Below the pieces are notes generated by a model that made no database searches, was not told the DNA's origin, and saw only the letters and a list, made by a program, of their open reading frames with translations. This document shows positions 20,011 through 32,434 of a stretch of 64,000 nt of DNA, piece after piece (positions within the stretch are counted from its first letter, which is position 1; each line of letters begins with the position of its first letter). Position numbers and translations under genes: made by a program. Source of the DNA: Aquihabitans sp. G128 (lineage in GTDB: Bacteria; Actinomycetota; Acidimicrobiia; Acidimicrobiales; Iamiaceae); contig NZ_CP077604.1 in assembly GCF_019048865.1 (NCBI RefSeq), positions 2,170,001 through 2,234,000 on the forward strand, written 5' to 3'.

Positions 20011-20016
20011 AACGTA
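20011..20016 (-). promoter_or_regulatory. -10 hexamer TACGTT of ppx/gppA gene
   Basis: Ends 7 nt before GTG 20003. It faces the divergent glpX -10 hexamer 48 bases away. Confidence 0.4.
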
Positions 20017-20063
20017 CCCGCCACGAGCGGTCACCGGCCTCGGGGCGGCTGGGCGCCACCCAC

Positions 20064-20069
20064 TACCCT
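20064..20069 (+). promoter_or_regulatory. -10 hexamer TACCCT of glpX
   Basis: Ends 6 nt before the glpX ATG at 20076; no ribosome-binding site is visible, so a leaderless mRNA is likely. Confidence 0.5.
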
Positions 20070-20075
20070 GCGCCC

Positions 20076-21068
20076 ATGTCCGAGAAGCAGGTCCCCACCC
20101 GAAACCTGGCCATGGAGCTCGTGCGCGTCACCGAGGCCGCCGCCCTCGCCGCCGCCCGCTGGGTGGGCCGGGGCGACAAGGAGGGCGCCGACGGCGCCGC
20201 CGTCGACGCCATGCGGATCGTGCTCGACACCGTGCCCATGGACGGCGTGGTGATCATCGGCGAGGGCGAGAAGGACGAGGCGCCCATGCTCTACAACGGC
20301 GAGCGCATCGGCGACGGCACCCCGCCCCAGGCCGACATCGCCGTCGACCCGGTCGACGGCACCACGCTGACGGCCCTCGGCCGCGGCAATGCGGTCGCCG
20401 TCATCGCGGTCTCCGAGCGGGGCACCATGTTCGACCCCGGGCCCTGCGTCTACATGGAGAAGATCGCCGCCGGCCCGGACGCCGCCCACGCCATCGACAT
20501 CACCGCCACGCCCACCGAGAACGTCAACGCCGTGGCCAAGGCCCTCGGCAAGCAGGTCCACGAGGTCACCGTGGTCGTGCTCGACCGGCCCCGCCACGAC
20601 GACATCATCGGCGAGCTGCGCCAGGCCGGCGCCCGCCTCCGCCTCATCCCCGACGGCGACGTCGCCGGCGGCATCTCCACCGCCTGGCCCGAGTCCGGCG
20701 CCGACATGCTGCTCGGCATCGGTGGCACGCCCGAGGGCGTCATCACCGCCGCCGCCCTCAAGAGCATGGGCGGCGCCATCCAGGGCCGCCTCTGGCCCCG
20801 CAACGACGAGGAGCGCCAGGCCGCCGTCGCCGCCGGCTACGACCTCGCCGAGGTCCTCGACGCCGACCGCCTCGTGGCCGGCGACAACTGCTTCTTCGCT
20901 GCCACCGGCATCACCGACGGCGAGCTGCTCAAGGGCGTCCACTACGACAGCCGCGGCGCCACCACCCAGTCCCTGGTGATGCGCTCCCAGTCCGGCACCG
21001 TCCGCCTCATCAACGCCCGCCACCGCCTCCAGAAGCTCAAGGAGTTCAGCACGATCGACTTCGGGTGA
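20076..21068 (+). CDS. glpX: Class II fructose-1,6-bisphosphatase GlpX
   Basis: A 330-residue, full-length GlpX. Metal and substrate motifs are [15 protein letters not shown] (about residues 63-77), [15 protein letters not shown] and [20 protein letters not shown]. It converts fructose-1,6-bisphosphate to fructose-6-phosphate in gluconeogenesis, the usual FBPase type of actinobacteria. ATG 20076 is supported by a leaderless -10 hexamer. It is monocistronic, with a hairpin just after its stop. Confidence 0.95.
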   Translation: MSEKQVPTRNLAMELVRVTEAAALAAARWVGRGDKEGADGAAVDAMRIVLDTVPMDGVVIIGEGEKDEAPMLYNGERIGDGTPPQADIAVDPVDGTTLTALGRGNAVAVIAVSERGTMFDPGPCVYMEKIAAGPDAAHAIDITATPTENVNAVAKALGKQVHEVTVVVLDRPRHDDIIGELRQAGARLRLIPDGDVAGGISTAWPESGADMLLGIGGTPEGVITAAALKSMGGAIQGRLWPRNDEERQAAVAAGYDLAEVLDADRLVAGDNCFFAATGITDGELLKGVHYDSRGATTQSLVMRSQSGTVRLINARHRLQKLKEFSTIDFG

Positions 21069-21078
21069 CCACCCGGTC

Positions 21079-21115
21079 GCTCGACTCGCAGCCGGTCAGC
21101 CTGGTGCGAGCGAGC
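21079..21115 (+). terminator. Hairpin after glpX
   Basis: GCTCGACTCGCA and TGCGAGCGAGC pair over 11 bp with one bulged A, starting 11 bases after the glpX stop. No T-tract follows. It could also serve the converging lipoprotein operon. Confidence 0.5.
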
Positions 21116-21257
21116 GGCTCCGGAGGCCACCCAGCGCCGTCCGACCGAGCGTCAGGAGCCCTTGCCCTCCTCGCAGCGACGGAACGTGCCGAGGGGTCGC
21201 ACGGGCGCCCCGCGACGCCCCGCCTGCTCGGACCAGGCGTGAGCCCGGGCGGCGGGT

Positions 21258-21854
21258 TCAGAGGTCGATGGCGCGGCAGAGGAGGCTGGCGGGGCCGTCG
21301 CGGTCGGGCAGGCGCACGGCGGTGCCGGTCTCGCGCCGGGCCTGGGCCGTGGTCGGCACGACGACCTCCAGGCACACCTCCACCGACGACGGCGGCTTGG
21401 GCCCGAGCTCGTAGGGGCCCACCGCCACCGAGTCGCCGGCTTGCACGACGAGGGCGGCCCACGACGCGGCCCGGTCGGCGTCCTGGCCGCGGCCTCCGTC
21501 GGGCCGGGCGAGCGACACCTGCCAGTGGTCGCCGTCGACCTCGACCTGGGCGGCCGACAGGTCCGACAGCGCCAGCACCGGCGACGGGCCGGCGGTGACG
21601 GTGATCTGCAGGCGACCGCCGTCGGCCACCACCGCCAGCAGGCCGTCGGGCGTCGCGGCCGCGGCGCGCAGCGCCTTCGACGGTCCCGCCGCGGGGGCGT
21701 CGGCCGCCGGGGAACGTGATGCGTCCTCGTCGGCGGTGGGCACGGTGGTGCTCCGGGTGGGCTGCGAGCCGTCGTCGGCGCTCGACCCGCACGAGGCGAG
21801 CAGGCCGGCGACGGCGAGGGCGGCAAGGGTGCGGGGCACGAGGTGGCGCTCCAT
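21258..21854 (-). CDS. Secreted lipoprotein, third gene of the WXG/RTX-peptidase trio
   Basis: A 198-residue lipoprotein: basic start, hydrophobic stretch and lipobox LLASC (Cys about residue 22), then a Ser/Thr/Asp linker and a beta-rich domain with two cysteines (VCLEV, SLLCRA). I know no family for it. Its ATG overlaps the stop of the peptidase gene as TGATG, so translation is coupled. The position directly after a putative secreted toxin makes a surface-bound immunity protein an attractive but unproven idea. Confidence 0.7.
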   Translation of the reverse strand: MERHLVPRTLAALAVAGLLASCGSSADDGSQPTRSTTVPTADEDASRSPAADAPAAGPSKALRAAAATPDGLLAVVADGGRLQITVTAGPSPVLALSDLSAAQVEVDGDHWQVSLARPDGGRGQDADRAASWAALVVQAGDSVAVGPYELGPKPPSSVEVCLEVVVPTTAQARRETGTAVRLPDRDGPASLLCRAIDL

Positions 21855-23671
21855 CAGTCGTCGTAGCTCTCGATGGTGATGTGCTCGCCCGGTCCGGGCG
21901 GCCAGCCGTAGGCCTCGCGTGCGGGCAGGCCCAGCTCGTCGAGGATGGCGTTCTCGGTCAGCTCGGTCGGGTGGTGGCGACCGCCGTCGGAGTCGAAGGT
22001 GTCGATGTCACCGTCGCCGTCCACGTCGAAGCCCACCGAGTTCAGCTCGGCCCGGTTGTACTCGCGCGTGTCGATCACGTTGCCGTCGGCATCGACGACC
22101 TCCTCCACGAACGTCCCGTCGGGCGTACCGCCGCTGATCTGGTCGTAGGTGTGCGAGAGCTCGTGGAACAGCACCGTGGCCGGCGGCTGGGAACCGGTGT
22201 AGAGGCCGTTGCGGTGGTCGGCGTAGTTCACCAGCGAGTCGTCGGGCAGGGCGCCGCCGGGCGGCGAGGCGTAGCTGGGCTGGGGCTGGGTGTTGCCGGT
22301 CAGCCAGTCCGACGTGCGGTAGCCGCGCTCGGGCTTCGGTCCCTTGCCGTCGGGGTCGAGGGTGAAGGCCCCCTCGTCGTCGCCGTACGGGAAGATCCGG
22401 ATCTTCTTGTCCCGGTCGAAGGGGTTCCACCCCGAATCGCTGTCCCGCGACGCCTGGTCCAAGGCTGCGAGGCCGGCCCGCCCGCTCTCGGTGGTGCGCA
22501 GCAGCTCGAGGTCGCTGTCGATCCGCTCCTGCCAGGCGGCGAACTCCCCGTCGCTCATCCACGCCGGCTGCACGATCTCGATGGCGTAGGAGCCCGGCTC
22601 GCCGGTGAGCTCGAGGTTCACGACGTCCTCGCCGCCGTGGCTGACCTCGTCCTGCTCCTTCACGATGCGGTCGGTCCCGACGCCGCCGTCGGCCTGGTCG
22701 GCGTCGCGGCCGCCCATGAGGACGTCGTCACCGGTCTGACCGAGCATCGTGTCCTGGCCTCGCCCGCCGGAGAGGATGTCGTTGCCATCCGAGCCCTCGA
22801 GGTGGTCGTCGCCGGAGCCGCCCTCGAGGCTGTCGTCGTCGCGGCCGCCGGAGAGGTGGTCGTCACCTCGGCCGCCGTAGCCCTGGTCGGTCCCGTCGCC
22901 GCCCACCAGCAGGTCGTCGCCGTCCTGGCCGTCGACCACGTCGGTGCCGTCACCGCCGTAGATCGCGTCGTCGCCGGCCCCGCCGTAGGCCACGTCGTTG
23001 CCGTCGCCCAGGAAGATGCGCTCGTCGCCCCCGCCACCGACGCCGACGAGGGGGTTGCCGGACGAGTCCCCCACCAGGTCGTCGCCGGAGCCGGTCCACG
23101 TGGTGATGCGCAGGTCCTGGTCGGCGGGGACCTCCACGACGTCGTTGCCGGCGCCCACCCGGATGGTGAGGCCGCGGGCCTGGGCGGCGGTGATGGGCAC
23201 CTGCTCGTAGACGATGGCGTCGCTGGCCGGGTCGTACTGGCCGACGAAGGCCACGTAGCCGCCGTCGGCCTGGCGCTCCAGGCGCACGTGGTCGGCCTGG
23301 TCGGTGCCCGAGAGGATCCAACGGTCGCCGTCCTGCACCAGCGACGGCCCGTCGTCGACCGGCACCGGGGGCAGGAACAGGTCGCGCCAAGCCGGGAGCT
23401 CGCACACGCCGTCGAGCGGGTCGGCGTCCAGCCGCTGGAACTCGGCGGCCACCCGCCCGGTCCAGCCGGCCAGGGCGGCGGCCCTGCCGTTCCACGCCCC
23501 GGCGTCGACGTCGAGCGGCGGGACGTCGGAGAGGAACTCGTCCCAGCCGGCGCTGGCCCGGAACGCGTCGAGCGCGGTGGCCAGCGCCGAGACGTCGACC
23601 TCGGTGAGGCGGGACGCCGCCGCCACGTCGGTGGCGAAGGCGGTGAGTCGGTCGGGCCGGCAAGCGGGCAT
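21854..23671 (-). CDS. RTX-repeat protein with M91-type zinc metallopeptidase domain
   Basis: A 605-residue protein without a classical signal peptide. Residues 1-90 are helical, with WNG (60-62) and WTG (70-72) recalling WXG-type secretion domains. Residues 172-337 are calcium-binding RTX nonapeptides. Residues 495-545 hold the zinc motif HELSH (503-507) in the context TVLFHELSHTYD, followed by NRAELNSVGF; this resembles peptidase family M91 (NleD effector type). DVDGDGDIDTFD (549-560) looks like an EF-hand calcium loop. ATG 23671 overlaps the upstream stop as TGATG. A secreted toxin or effector is inferred, not shown. Confidence 0.78.
   Translation of the reverse strand: MPACRPDRLTAFATDVAAASRLTEVDVSALATALDAFRASAGWDEFLSDVPPLDVDAGAWNGRAAALAGWTGRVAAEFQRLDADPLDGVCELPAWRDLFLPPVPVDDGPSLVQDGDRWILSGTDQADHVRLERQADGGYVAFVGQYDPASDAIVYEQVPITAAQARGLTIRVGAGNDVVEVPADQDLRITTWTGSGDDLVGDSSGNPLVGVGGGGDERIFLGDGNDVAYGGAGDDAIYGGDGTDVVDGQDGDDLLVGGDGTDQGYGGRGDDHLSGGRDDDSLEGGSGDDHLEGSDGNDILSGGRGQDTMLGQTGDDVLMGGRDADQADGGVGTDRIVKEQDEVSHGGEDVVNLELTGEPGSYAIEIVQPAWMSDGEFAAWQERIDSDLELLRTTESGRAGLAALDQASRDSDSGWNPFDRDKKIRIFPYGDDEGAFTLDPDGKGPKPERGYRTSDWLTGNTQPQPSYASPPGGALPDDSLVNYADHRNGLYTGSQPPATVLFHELSHTYDQISGGTPDGTFVEEVVDADGNVIDTREYNRAELNSVGFDVDGDGDIDTFDSDGGRHHPTELTENAILDELGLPAREAYGWPPGPGEHITIESYDD
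22661..23158 (-). repeat. RTX (hemolysin-type) calcium-binding repeat region
   Basis: Roughly a dozen nonapeptides of the type GGxGxDxUx, for example GGAGDDAIY, GGDGTDVVD, GGDGTDQGY, GGRGDDHLS and GGSGDDHLE. They form a Ca2+-dependent parallel beta-roll that folds after secretion into calcium-rich surroundings. Confidence 0.85.
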
Positions 23672-24045
23672 CAGCAGGGCCGGTGCGGCTGGCACGGCGG
23701 GTTGGCGGCCTGCTCGGCCTCGAGCTCGCGCTGCCAGCGGGCCCGTTCGGCCACCCGGTGGTCCTGCTCGGCCCGGGCGGCGGCGGCCGCGGCTCGGATG
23801 CGCTCGGCCAGCGCGGTCAGCGCGGCGCCGGTGGTGCTGCGCTCCGAGGCCAGCCGATCCATCCCGGCGTCGAAGTCGGTGCGGGTCCGGCCCGTCCAGT
23901 CGGCCCGGGCTGCGTCGGCCGGGGCGGCCATGGCCGAGGCCTGGGTGCCCAGTCGGGCGGCGACCTCGTCGCACTCGGTGGCCGCCTTGGCGGCCAGCCC
24001 GGCGTCGAAGCGCACGTCCTCGCGGTTGGGGGTCCAGCTCGGCAC
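23671..24045 (-). CDS. WXG100-like small helical protein
   Basis: A 124-residue helical protein with a central W-T-G (residues 50-52, ADWTGRTRTDFDAG) between two helices, the layout of WXG100/ESAT-6-like proteins. The C-terminus is an Ala/Arg/Glu coiled-coil helix ending in a Cys/Pro tail. It is the first gene of the trio; its TGA overlaps the next ATG by one base. WXG100 proteins are secreted or act as secretion partners through type VII systems; no EccC-type ATPase lies in this window. GTG 24045 is the likely start. Confidence 0.6.
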   Translation of the reverse strand: MPSWTPNREDVRFDAGLAAKAATECDEVAARLGTQASAMAAPADAARADWTGRTRTDFDAGMDRLASERSTTGAALTALAERIRAAAAAARAEQDHRVAERARWQRELEAEQAANPPCQPHRPC

Positions 24046-24107
24046 CCCGCCACGGTCGCACGACCGCCCTCGTCCGACGATGGGGCGCGCCCCAGGCCGG
24101 CGGCAGG

Positions 24108-24971
24108 TCAGGCCGTGGCGGCGTCGACGGGGGTGGGCGCCGCCCCGGCCGCAGGCTGCCAACCCGGGCCCCGCACCAGGTGGCGGAGGCGGTCGAGGCC
24201 GTGGGCCCGGCGGACGTCGCGGCCGAGGGCGGCCCACTCGTGGAAGGCGATGGTCCAGAGGTTGTAGGTCTCGATGTCCTTGGTGAGGCCGTAGACCACC
24301 ACCTCGTCCTCTGCCTGGAACGAGCCGAAGAGCCGGTCCCACACGATCAGGATGCCGCCGTAGTTGCGGTCGAGGTAGCGGGCGTTCGAGCCGTGGTGCA
24401 CCCGGTGGTGCGACGGCGTGTTGAGCACCCACTCGAGCGGTCCGAGGCGCCCGACGACCTCGGTGTGGATCCAGAACTGGTACAGCAGGTTGATGGCGCC
24501 CGAGAGGACGATCAGGTCGGGCCGCACGCCCACCAGGGCCAGCGTGGCCACCATGAGGGCGGTCTGGAACGCCGTCCACGGCTGCCGCAGCGCGGTGCTC
24601 AGGTTGTACTGCTGGCTGGAGTGGTGGTTCACGTGCGAGGCCCAGAAGAACCGGACCTCGTGGCTCAGCCGGTGGTCCCAGTAGTAGATGAGGTCCCACC
24701 CGACCAGCGCCACGGCCCAGCCGGCCCAGCTGGTGCCGAGGTCGAAGGCCCGGTGCTGCCACAGCAGGGTGGCGAACCACCAGCCGGCCAGGCCCATCAG
24801 CAGGTTGATGGTCAGCAGGCTCACCGCGCCCATGGCGATGGACGCCCAGAAGTCCCGGCCGTCGAGGCGGCGCTTCCGCCGGCGCAGCACGACCAGCTCG
24901 GCCACCACCAGGGCGACGAACGCCGGCACGGCGTAGACCGTGAGGTCCGGCGGGTGGGCCACGGCGCTCAT
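24108..24971 (-). CDS. Sterol desaturase/fatty acid hydroxylase family protein
   Basis: A 287-residue integral membrane di-iron oxidase. The eight-histidine pattern is complete: DHRLSH (HxxxH), HVNHH, HTEVV and TPSHHRVHH; four to five membrane helices surround them. Members hydroxylate or desaturate lipids; the substrate here is unknown. The ATG overlaps the TetR stop by 4 bases (ATGA), so the regulator and oxidase form one coupled operon. Confidence 0.88.
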   Translation of the reverse strand: MSAVAHPPDLTVYAVPAFVALVVAELVVLRRRKRRLDGRDFWASIAMGAVSLLTINLLMGLAGWWFATLLWQHRAFDLGTSWAGWAVALVGWDLIYYWDHRLSHEVRFFWASHVNHHSSQQYNLSTALRQPWTAFQTALMVATLALVGVRPDLIVLSGAINLLYQFWIHTEVVGRLGPLEWVLNTPSHHRVHHGSNARYLDRNYGGILIVWDRLFGSFQAEDEVVVYGLTKDIETYNLWTIAFHEWAALGRDVRRAHGLDRLRHLVRGPGWQPAAGAAPTPVDAATA

Positions 24972-25588
24972 CGACCGGCCTCCTGGCGCAGGGCGAGGCG
25001 ATCCGCCACCCAGTGCCGGAGCATGGCCAGGACCCGGGCCTCGGTCTCCGGGGCCGCCACCGCCACCCGGTTCACCACCAGGCCCTGCATGGTGGCCGCC
25101 GCCAGGTCGACGGCGTCGTGCAGGCGGTCGACGTCGTCGACGAGCAGGTCGGCGAAGAGCAGCTCGGCCAGGGCGTGGAGGTTGGCCACGTGGGCCCGCA
25201 CCACCGGCTGGAGGTCGGCCTGCAGGTCGGCGTCGGTGCGGGCGGCGGTGAACAGGTCGTAGGCGGCGAGCAGGCGCTCGTCCTGGAAGATCTCCCACAG
25301 GAGGTCGAGCCCGGCACCCAGCCGATCGGCCGGCGCGGCGGCCGCATCGCTGGCCACGAACTGGCCCTCGTAGCGGGCCACCAGTCCGGCGAAGATCGAG
25401 GCGACGGTGGCCGCCAGCAGGTCGGCCTTGGTGGCGAAGTGCTTGAACACCGCCCCCTGCGAGACCCCGGCCCGCTCGGCCACCGCGGTGGTGGTGAAGC
25501 CGGTCGCCCCGGCCTCGACCAGCACGTCGGCGGCGGCCTCGAGCAGGCGGGCACGGGTGCTGCTGCGGCGTTCCTCTTGCGTGGGCAC
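24968..25588 (-). CDS. TetR-family transcriptional regulator
   Basis: A 206-residue TetR regulator. The N-terminal helix-turn-helix is clear: TTTAVAERAGVSQGAVFKHF (about residues 32-51). The C-terminal ligand domain is unassigned. It heads the operon with the sterol-desaturase gene and likely controls it. GTG 25588 is set by a TAGGCT hexamer ending 6 nt upstream; an inverted repeat over the upstream promoter region suggests autoregulation. Confidence 0.88.
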   Translation of the reverse strand: MPTQEERRSSTRARLLEAAADVLVEAGATGFTTTAVAERAGVSQGAVFKHFATKADLLAATVASIFAGLVARYEGQFVASDAAAAPADRLGAGLDLLWEIFQDERLLAAYDLFTAARTDADLQADLQPVVRAHVANLHALAELLFADLLVDDVDRLHDAVDLAAATMQGLVVNRVAVAAPETEARVLAMLRHWVADRLALRQEAGR

Positions 25589-25594
25589 CCGGGC

Positions 25595-25624
25595 AGCCTA
25601 GCAACGAAGTGCGTGAGCAGTCAC
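25595..25624 (-). promoter_or_regulatory. TetR promoter with candidate operator
   Basis: TAGGCT (25595-25600) ends 6 nt before GTG 25588. Upstream, GTGA-gcag-TCAC (25613-25624), read on this strand within TTAGTGACTGCTCACG, is an imperfect palindrome placed near the -35 position, as expected for TetR self-control. The arms are short, so this is tentative. Confidence 0.4.
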
Positions 25625-25654
25625 TAACTTCCTGGCACCCGAGCCTGGACGCGG

Positions 25655-25682
25655 CGATGGCCGCCCCGGAGGGCGGCCATCG
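25655..25682 (-). terminator. ATP synthase operon terminator
   Basis: Perfect 12-bp inverted repeat CGATGGCCGCCC / GGGCGGCCATCG with loop CGGA, starting 33 bases after the atpC stop. No T-tract follows. Confidence 0.7.
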
Positions 25683-25715
25683 ACGGCGTGGCGGGGTGCC
25701 CCGGAGGGCGGCGGT

Positions 25716-26120
25716 TCAGGCGGCGCTGGAGACGCCGGCCACGTCCAGGCGCAGCTCGGCCCGGCGCAGGGCGGCCTGCGCCTCGGCGTCGGTGCTGTCG
25801 GCGGCGGTGGCGGCCTTGGCGGCGTCACGGGCCTTGGCGGCCCGCTCGGCGTCGATCAGCTCGGCCGACTCGGCCACGTCGGTGAGCAGCGACACCTCGT
25901 CGTTGGACACCTCCACGAAGCCGCCGTGCACGGCGAAGGTGACATCCGCGCCCTCCTCGGGGCGGACGATGACCTTGCCGATCTCGAGGGCGCCCACGAA
26001 GGGGGCGTGGCCGGTGAGGAAGCTGATGTCGCCACCCTCGACGGTGCGGGCGGTGACCATCTCGGCCTCGCCCGACCAGAGGATGCGCTCCGGAGAGACG
26101 ACCTGGACCTTGAGCGTCAT
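25716..26120 (-). CDS. atpC: ATP synthase epsilon subunit
   Basis: A 134-residue F1 epsilon subunit: N-terminal beta sandwich (TLKVQVVSPERILWSGEA, TGHAPFVGAL) and C-terminal helical hairpin rich in Ala/Glu/Arg. It couples rotation and can inhibit ATP hydrolysis. It is the last gene of the operon, 10 bases after atpD. ATG 26120 is chosen because upstream codons lie within the end of atpD. Confidence 0.95.
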   Translation of the reverse strand: MTLKVQVVSPERILWSGEAEMVTARTVEGGDISFLTGHAPFVGALEIGKVIVRPEEGADVTFAVHGGFVEVSNDEVSLLTDVAESAELIDAERAAKARDAAKAATAADSTDAEAQAALRRAELRLDVAGVSSAA

Positions 26121-26130
26121 GAGGTGACCC

Positions 26131-28581
<2,451 letters not shown>

Positions 28582-28591
28582 TCAGTTGCTC

Positions 28592-30119
28592 CTAGGCCTC
28601 GGAGTCGGCGAGGGTGCCGAACTCGTTGGCGAAGTCGGCGAGGGCGGCCTTGAGGGCGTCCTCGTCGAGCTTGCCGGTGTCGACGATGCTGGACATCAGG
28701 CCGCTGTGGCGGGCGTTGAGGAACTCGATGAGCTCGGACTCGTAGCGCTTCACGTCGGTGACGGCCACGGGGTCGAGGTAGCCGTTGGTGCCGGCGTAGA
28801 TCACGACGACCTGGGCCTCGACGGGCAGCGGGGAGTTGAGGCCCTGCTTGAGCAGCTCGGTGAGGCGGTAGCCCCGGTCGAGCGTGGCCTGCGAGACGGC
28901 GTCGAGCTCGGAGCCCATGGAGGCGAAGGCCTCGAGCTCGCGGAACTGGGCGAGGTCGCCCTTGAGGGTGCCCACGGCGGTCTTCATGGCCTTGATCTGG
29001 GCCGCACCGCCCACCCGGGACACCGACTGGCCGACGTTCACGGCCGGGCGGGTGCCGGACTTGAAGAGGTCGTCGTCCAGGAAGACCTGGCCGTCGGTGA
29101 TCGAGATCACGTTGGTGGGGATGTAGGCCGAGATGTCGCCGGCCTTGGTCTCGATGATCGGCAGGGCCGTCATGGAGCCGGCGCCGTTGGCGTCGCTGAG
29201 CTTGGCGGCCCGCTCGAGGAGCCGGCTGTGGAGGTAGAAGACGTCGCCCGGGTAGGCCTCGCGCCCCGGCGGGCGGCGGAGCAGCAGCGACACCGAGCGG
29301 TAGGCCTCGGCCTGCTTGGACAGGTCGTCGTACACCGCGAGGGCGTGCTGGCCGTTCTCCATCCAGTGCTGGCCGATGGCGCAGCCGGTGTAGGGAGCGA
29401 GGTACTTGAAGGGCGCCGGGTCCGAGGCGGGCGAGACGACGACCACGGTGTAGTCCATGGCCCCGTACTGCTCGAGGGTGGCGACGGTCTGCGCCACCGT
29501 GGAGGCCTTCTGGCCGATGGCGACGTACACGCAGTTCACCCCCAGGCCCTTCTGGTTGATGATCGTGTCGATGGCGATCGTGGTCTTGCCGGTCTTGCGG
29601 TCGCCGATGATCAGCTCCCGCTGGCCACGGCCGATCGGGGTCATCGAGTCGATGGCCTTGATGCCGGTCTGCAGGGGCTCGTGCACGGGCTTGCGACCCA
29701 TGATCCCGGGCGCCTGGACCTCCATGCGGCGGGTGCCGACGTTGGTCAGCGGGCCCTTGCCGTCGACCGGCTCACCCAGCGTGTTGACCACGCGGCCGAG
29801 GAGGCCGTCGCCGCAGGGCACCGAGAGGATCTCGCCGGTGGCTCGCACCACCTGGCCCTCCTCGATGTCGCCGACCTCGCCCAGGACCACGGCCCCGATC
29901 GAGTCCTCGTCGAGGTTGAGCGCGAGGCCGATGGTCCCGTTCTCGAACTCGAGCATCTCGTTGACGGCGCAGTCGGGGAGGCCCCCGACGGTGGCGATGC
30001 CGTCACCGACCTCGAAGCACGCGACCCACCTGCGCAGCGGCCAGGTCGGGCTTGAAGCTCGCCAGGTTCTTGCGCAGTGCGGCGGTGATGTCTTCGGTGT
30101 TGATCGTGAGCTCGGCCAT
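28592..30119 (-). CDS. atpA: ATP synthase alpha subunit (one-base frameshift near N-terminus)
   Basis: Frame-corrected length is 508 residues. The N-terminus from ATG 30119 reads [18 protein letters not shown] to QVGRVL, then the frame breaks at 30011-30017 (GTGCTTCGAG on the coding strand). Removing one base gives the expected [15 protein letters not shown] and the rest continues: P-loop [28 protein letters not shown]. As it stands the gene would end after 38 codons, or start late at 29956. An intact alpha subunit is indispensable to the enzyme, so sequence error is likely. Confidence 0.93.
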
Positions 30120-30151
30120 GTGCCGTGTTCTCCTGGTGCCTTGGTGGCGTC

Positions 30152-30679
30152 TTAGAGGGCGTTCTTGAGCTGGTCGAGGCGCCGGCGGACGGAGCCGTCG
30201 ATGACGGTGTCGCCGATCTGGGCCACGAGCCCGCCCCGGATGGAGGGGTCGAGGATGACCTTGACCTCGATCTTCTTGCCGGTCGCCTGCCCGAGGGCGG
30301 TGGCGAGGCGGCTCTTCTGGTCGTCGCTGAGGGCGATGGCGGAGCGGACCTCGGCCACCTCGGCGCTGGCCTCGCTGGCCGCCTTCGCCACGAGGGCGTC
30401 GACGATGGCCGGCAGGTCGCGGACCCGGCCGTTGCCGACCACGAGCGAAACGAGGTTCACCGTGGCCGGCGTGGCCTTGCCGTCGAGGAGGTCGACGACG
30501 ATCTGCTGCCGGGTGGGGACCGGGATGTGCGGGTCGGCGAGCTTGTCACGAAGCTCGTCGTTCCCCCGCACGACCTGGGCCACCCGGAACAGCTCGTCCT
30601 CGATCTCGGCGAGCGGGCCTTCGGCCCGGGCGACCGCGAAGAGTGCCTCGGCGTACGCCGTGGTGCGGTCGTCGGCCAT
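30152..30679 (-). CDS. atpH: ATP synthase delta subunit
   Basis: A 175-residue delta (OSCP) subunit linking F1 to the peripheral stalk. AYAEALFAVARAEG at the N-terminus and the C-terminal VILDPSIRGGLVAQIGDTVI segment are typical. The actinobacterial fusion with a b-like subunit seen in mycobacteria is absent here. ATG overlaps the atpF stop as TGATG. Confidence 0.93.
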   Translation of the reverse strand: MADDRTTAYAEALFAVARAEGPLAEIEDELFRVAQVVRGNDELRDKLADPHIPVPTRQQIVVDLLDGKATPATVNLVSLVVGNGRVRDLPAIVDALVAKAASEASAEVAEVRSAIALSDDQKSRLATALGQATGKKIEVKVILDPSIRGGLVAQIGDTVIDGSVRRRLDQLKNAL

Positions 30680-31347
30680 CAGCGGTTCGCTCCGACCCGG
30701 TCGATGTAGGCCTCGACGAGGGCGACGCTGGCGTCACGGTCGAGGTTGGCCCCGACGACCTCTTCGGCGGCACCGATGGCCAGGTTGGCCACCTCGCCAC
30801 GGAGGTCGGCGATGGCCTGCACCTTGGCGGCCTCGATGTCGGCGGCGGCCTTGGTGCGCATCTCGGCGACGTCGGCCTCGGCCTTGGCGACCAGCGTGGC
30901 CTTCACCTCGTCGGCGGCCTGGCGGGCCTCCTCGATGATGGCGGCCGACTGGGACCGGGCGTCGGTGAGCTGGGCCTGGTACTCGGCGAGCACGCCGGTG
31001 GCCTCGGTGCGCTGCGCTTCGGCGGCGTCGAGGTCAGAGCGGATGCGCTCGGTCCGGGCGTCCATGCTGCCCTTGATGGCCGGGAGGCCCTTCCAGGCGA
31101 TCGCCCCGAACACGACGGCGAAGCCGACGACGCCCCAGATGATCTCGTTGGTCTCGGGCAGCAGCGGGTTGGGAGCCGTCTGGCAGTCGTCGAGGGTCTT
31201 GCCCTCGGCGAGCATGTGGGCGCACTCCTCGGTGTACTTGTCCTTGTACTTCGCCTCTTCCTCCGCGGCCGAAGCCGGGTGGGGGAAGCTCAGGAAGCCC
31301 AGGAGCAAGATCGCGGCTGCTGCAAACAGCAGTCGAATGCGTTGCAT
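30679..31347 (-). CDS. atpF: ATP synthase b subunit with signal-peptide-like N-terminus
   Basis: A 222-residue b subunit. Residues 1-27 look like a cleavable signal peptide (RLLFAAAAILLLGFLSF, then PASAAEEE), followed by about 38 polar residues with Cys42 and Cys55, the membrane helix (IIWGVVGFAVVFGAIAW, 69-85) and a long charged coiled coil that forms the stator stalk. Standard b subunits begin directly with the membrane helix, so this has an extra extracytoplasmic segment. Fifteen bases separate it from atpE. Confidence 0.9.
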   Translation of the reverse strand: MQRIRLLFAAAAILLLGFLSFPHPASAAEEEAKYKDKYTEECAHMLAEGKTLDDCQTAPNPLLPETNEIIWGVVGFAVVFGAIAWKGLPAIKGSMDARTERIRSDLDAAEAQRTEATGVLAEYQAQLTDARSQSAAIIEEARQAADEVKATLVAKAEADVAEMRTKAAADIEAAKVQAIADLRGEVANLAIGAAEEVVGANLDRDASVALVEAYIDRVGANR

Positions 31348-31362
31348 GTGGTGGTCTCCTGA

Positions 31363-32430
<1,068 letters not shown>

Positions 32431-32434
<4 letters not shown>

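Noticed and set aside
22661-23158. DNA repeat array
   Set aside because: The periodicity is explained by RTX nonapeptides in the coding frame.
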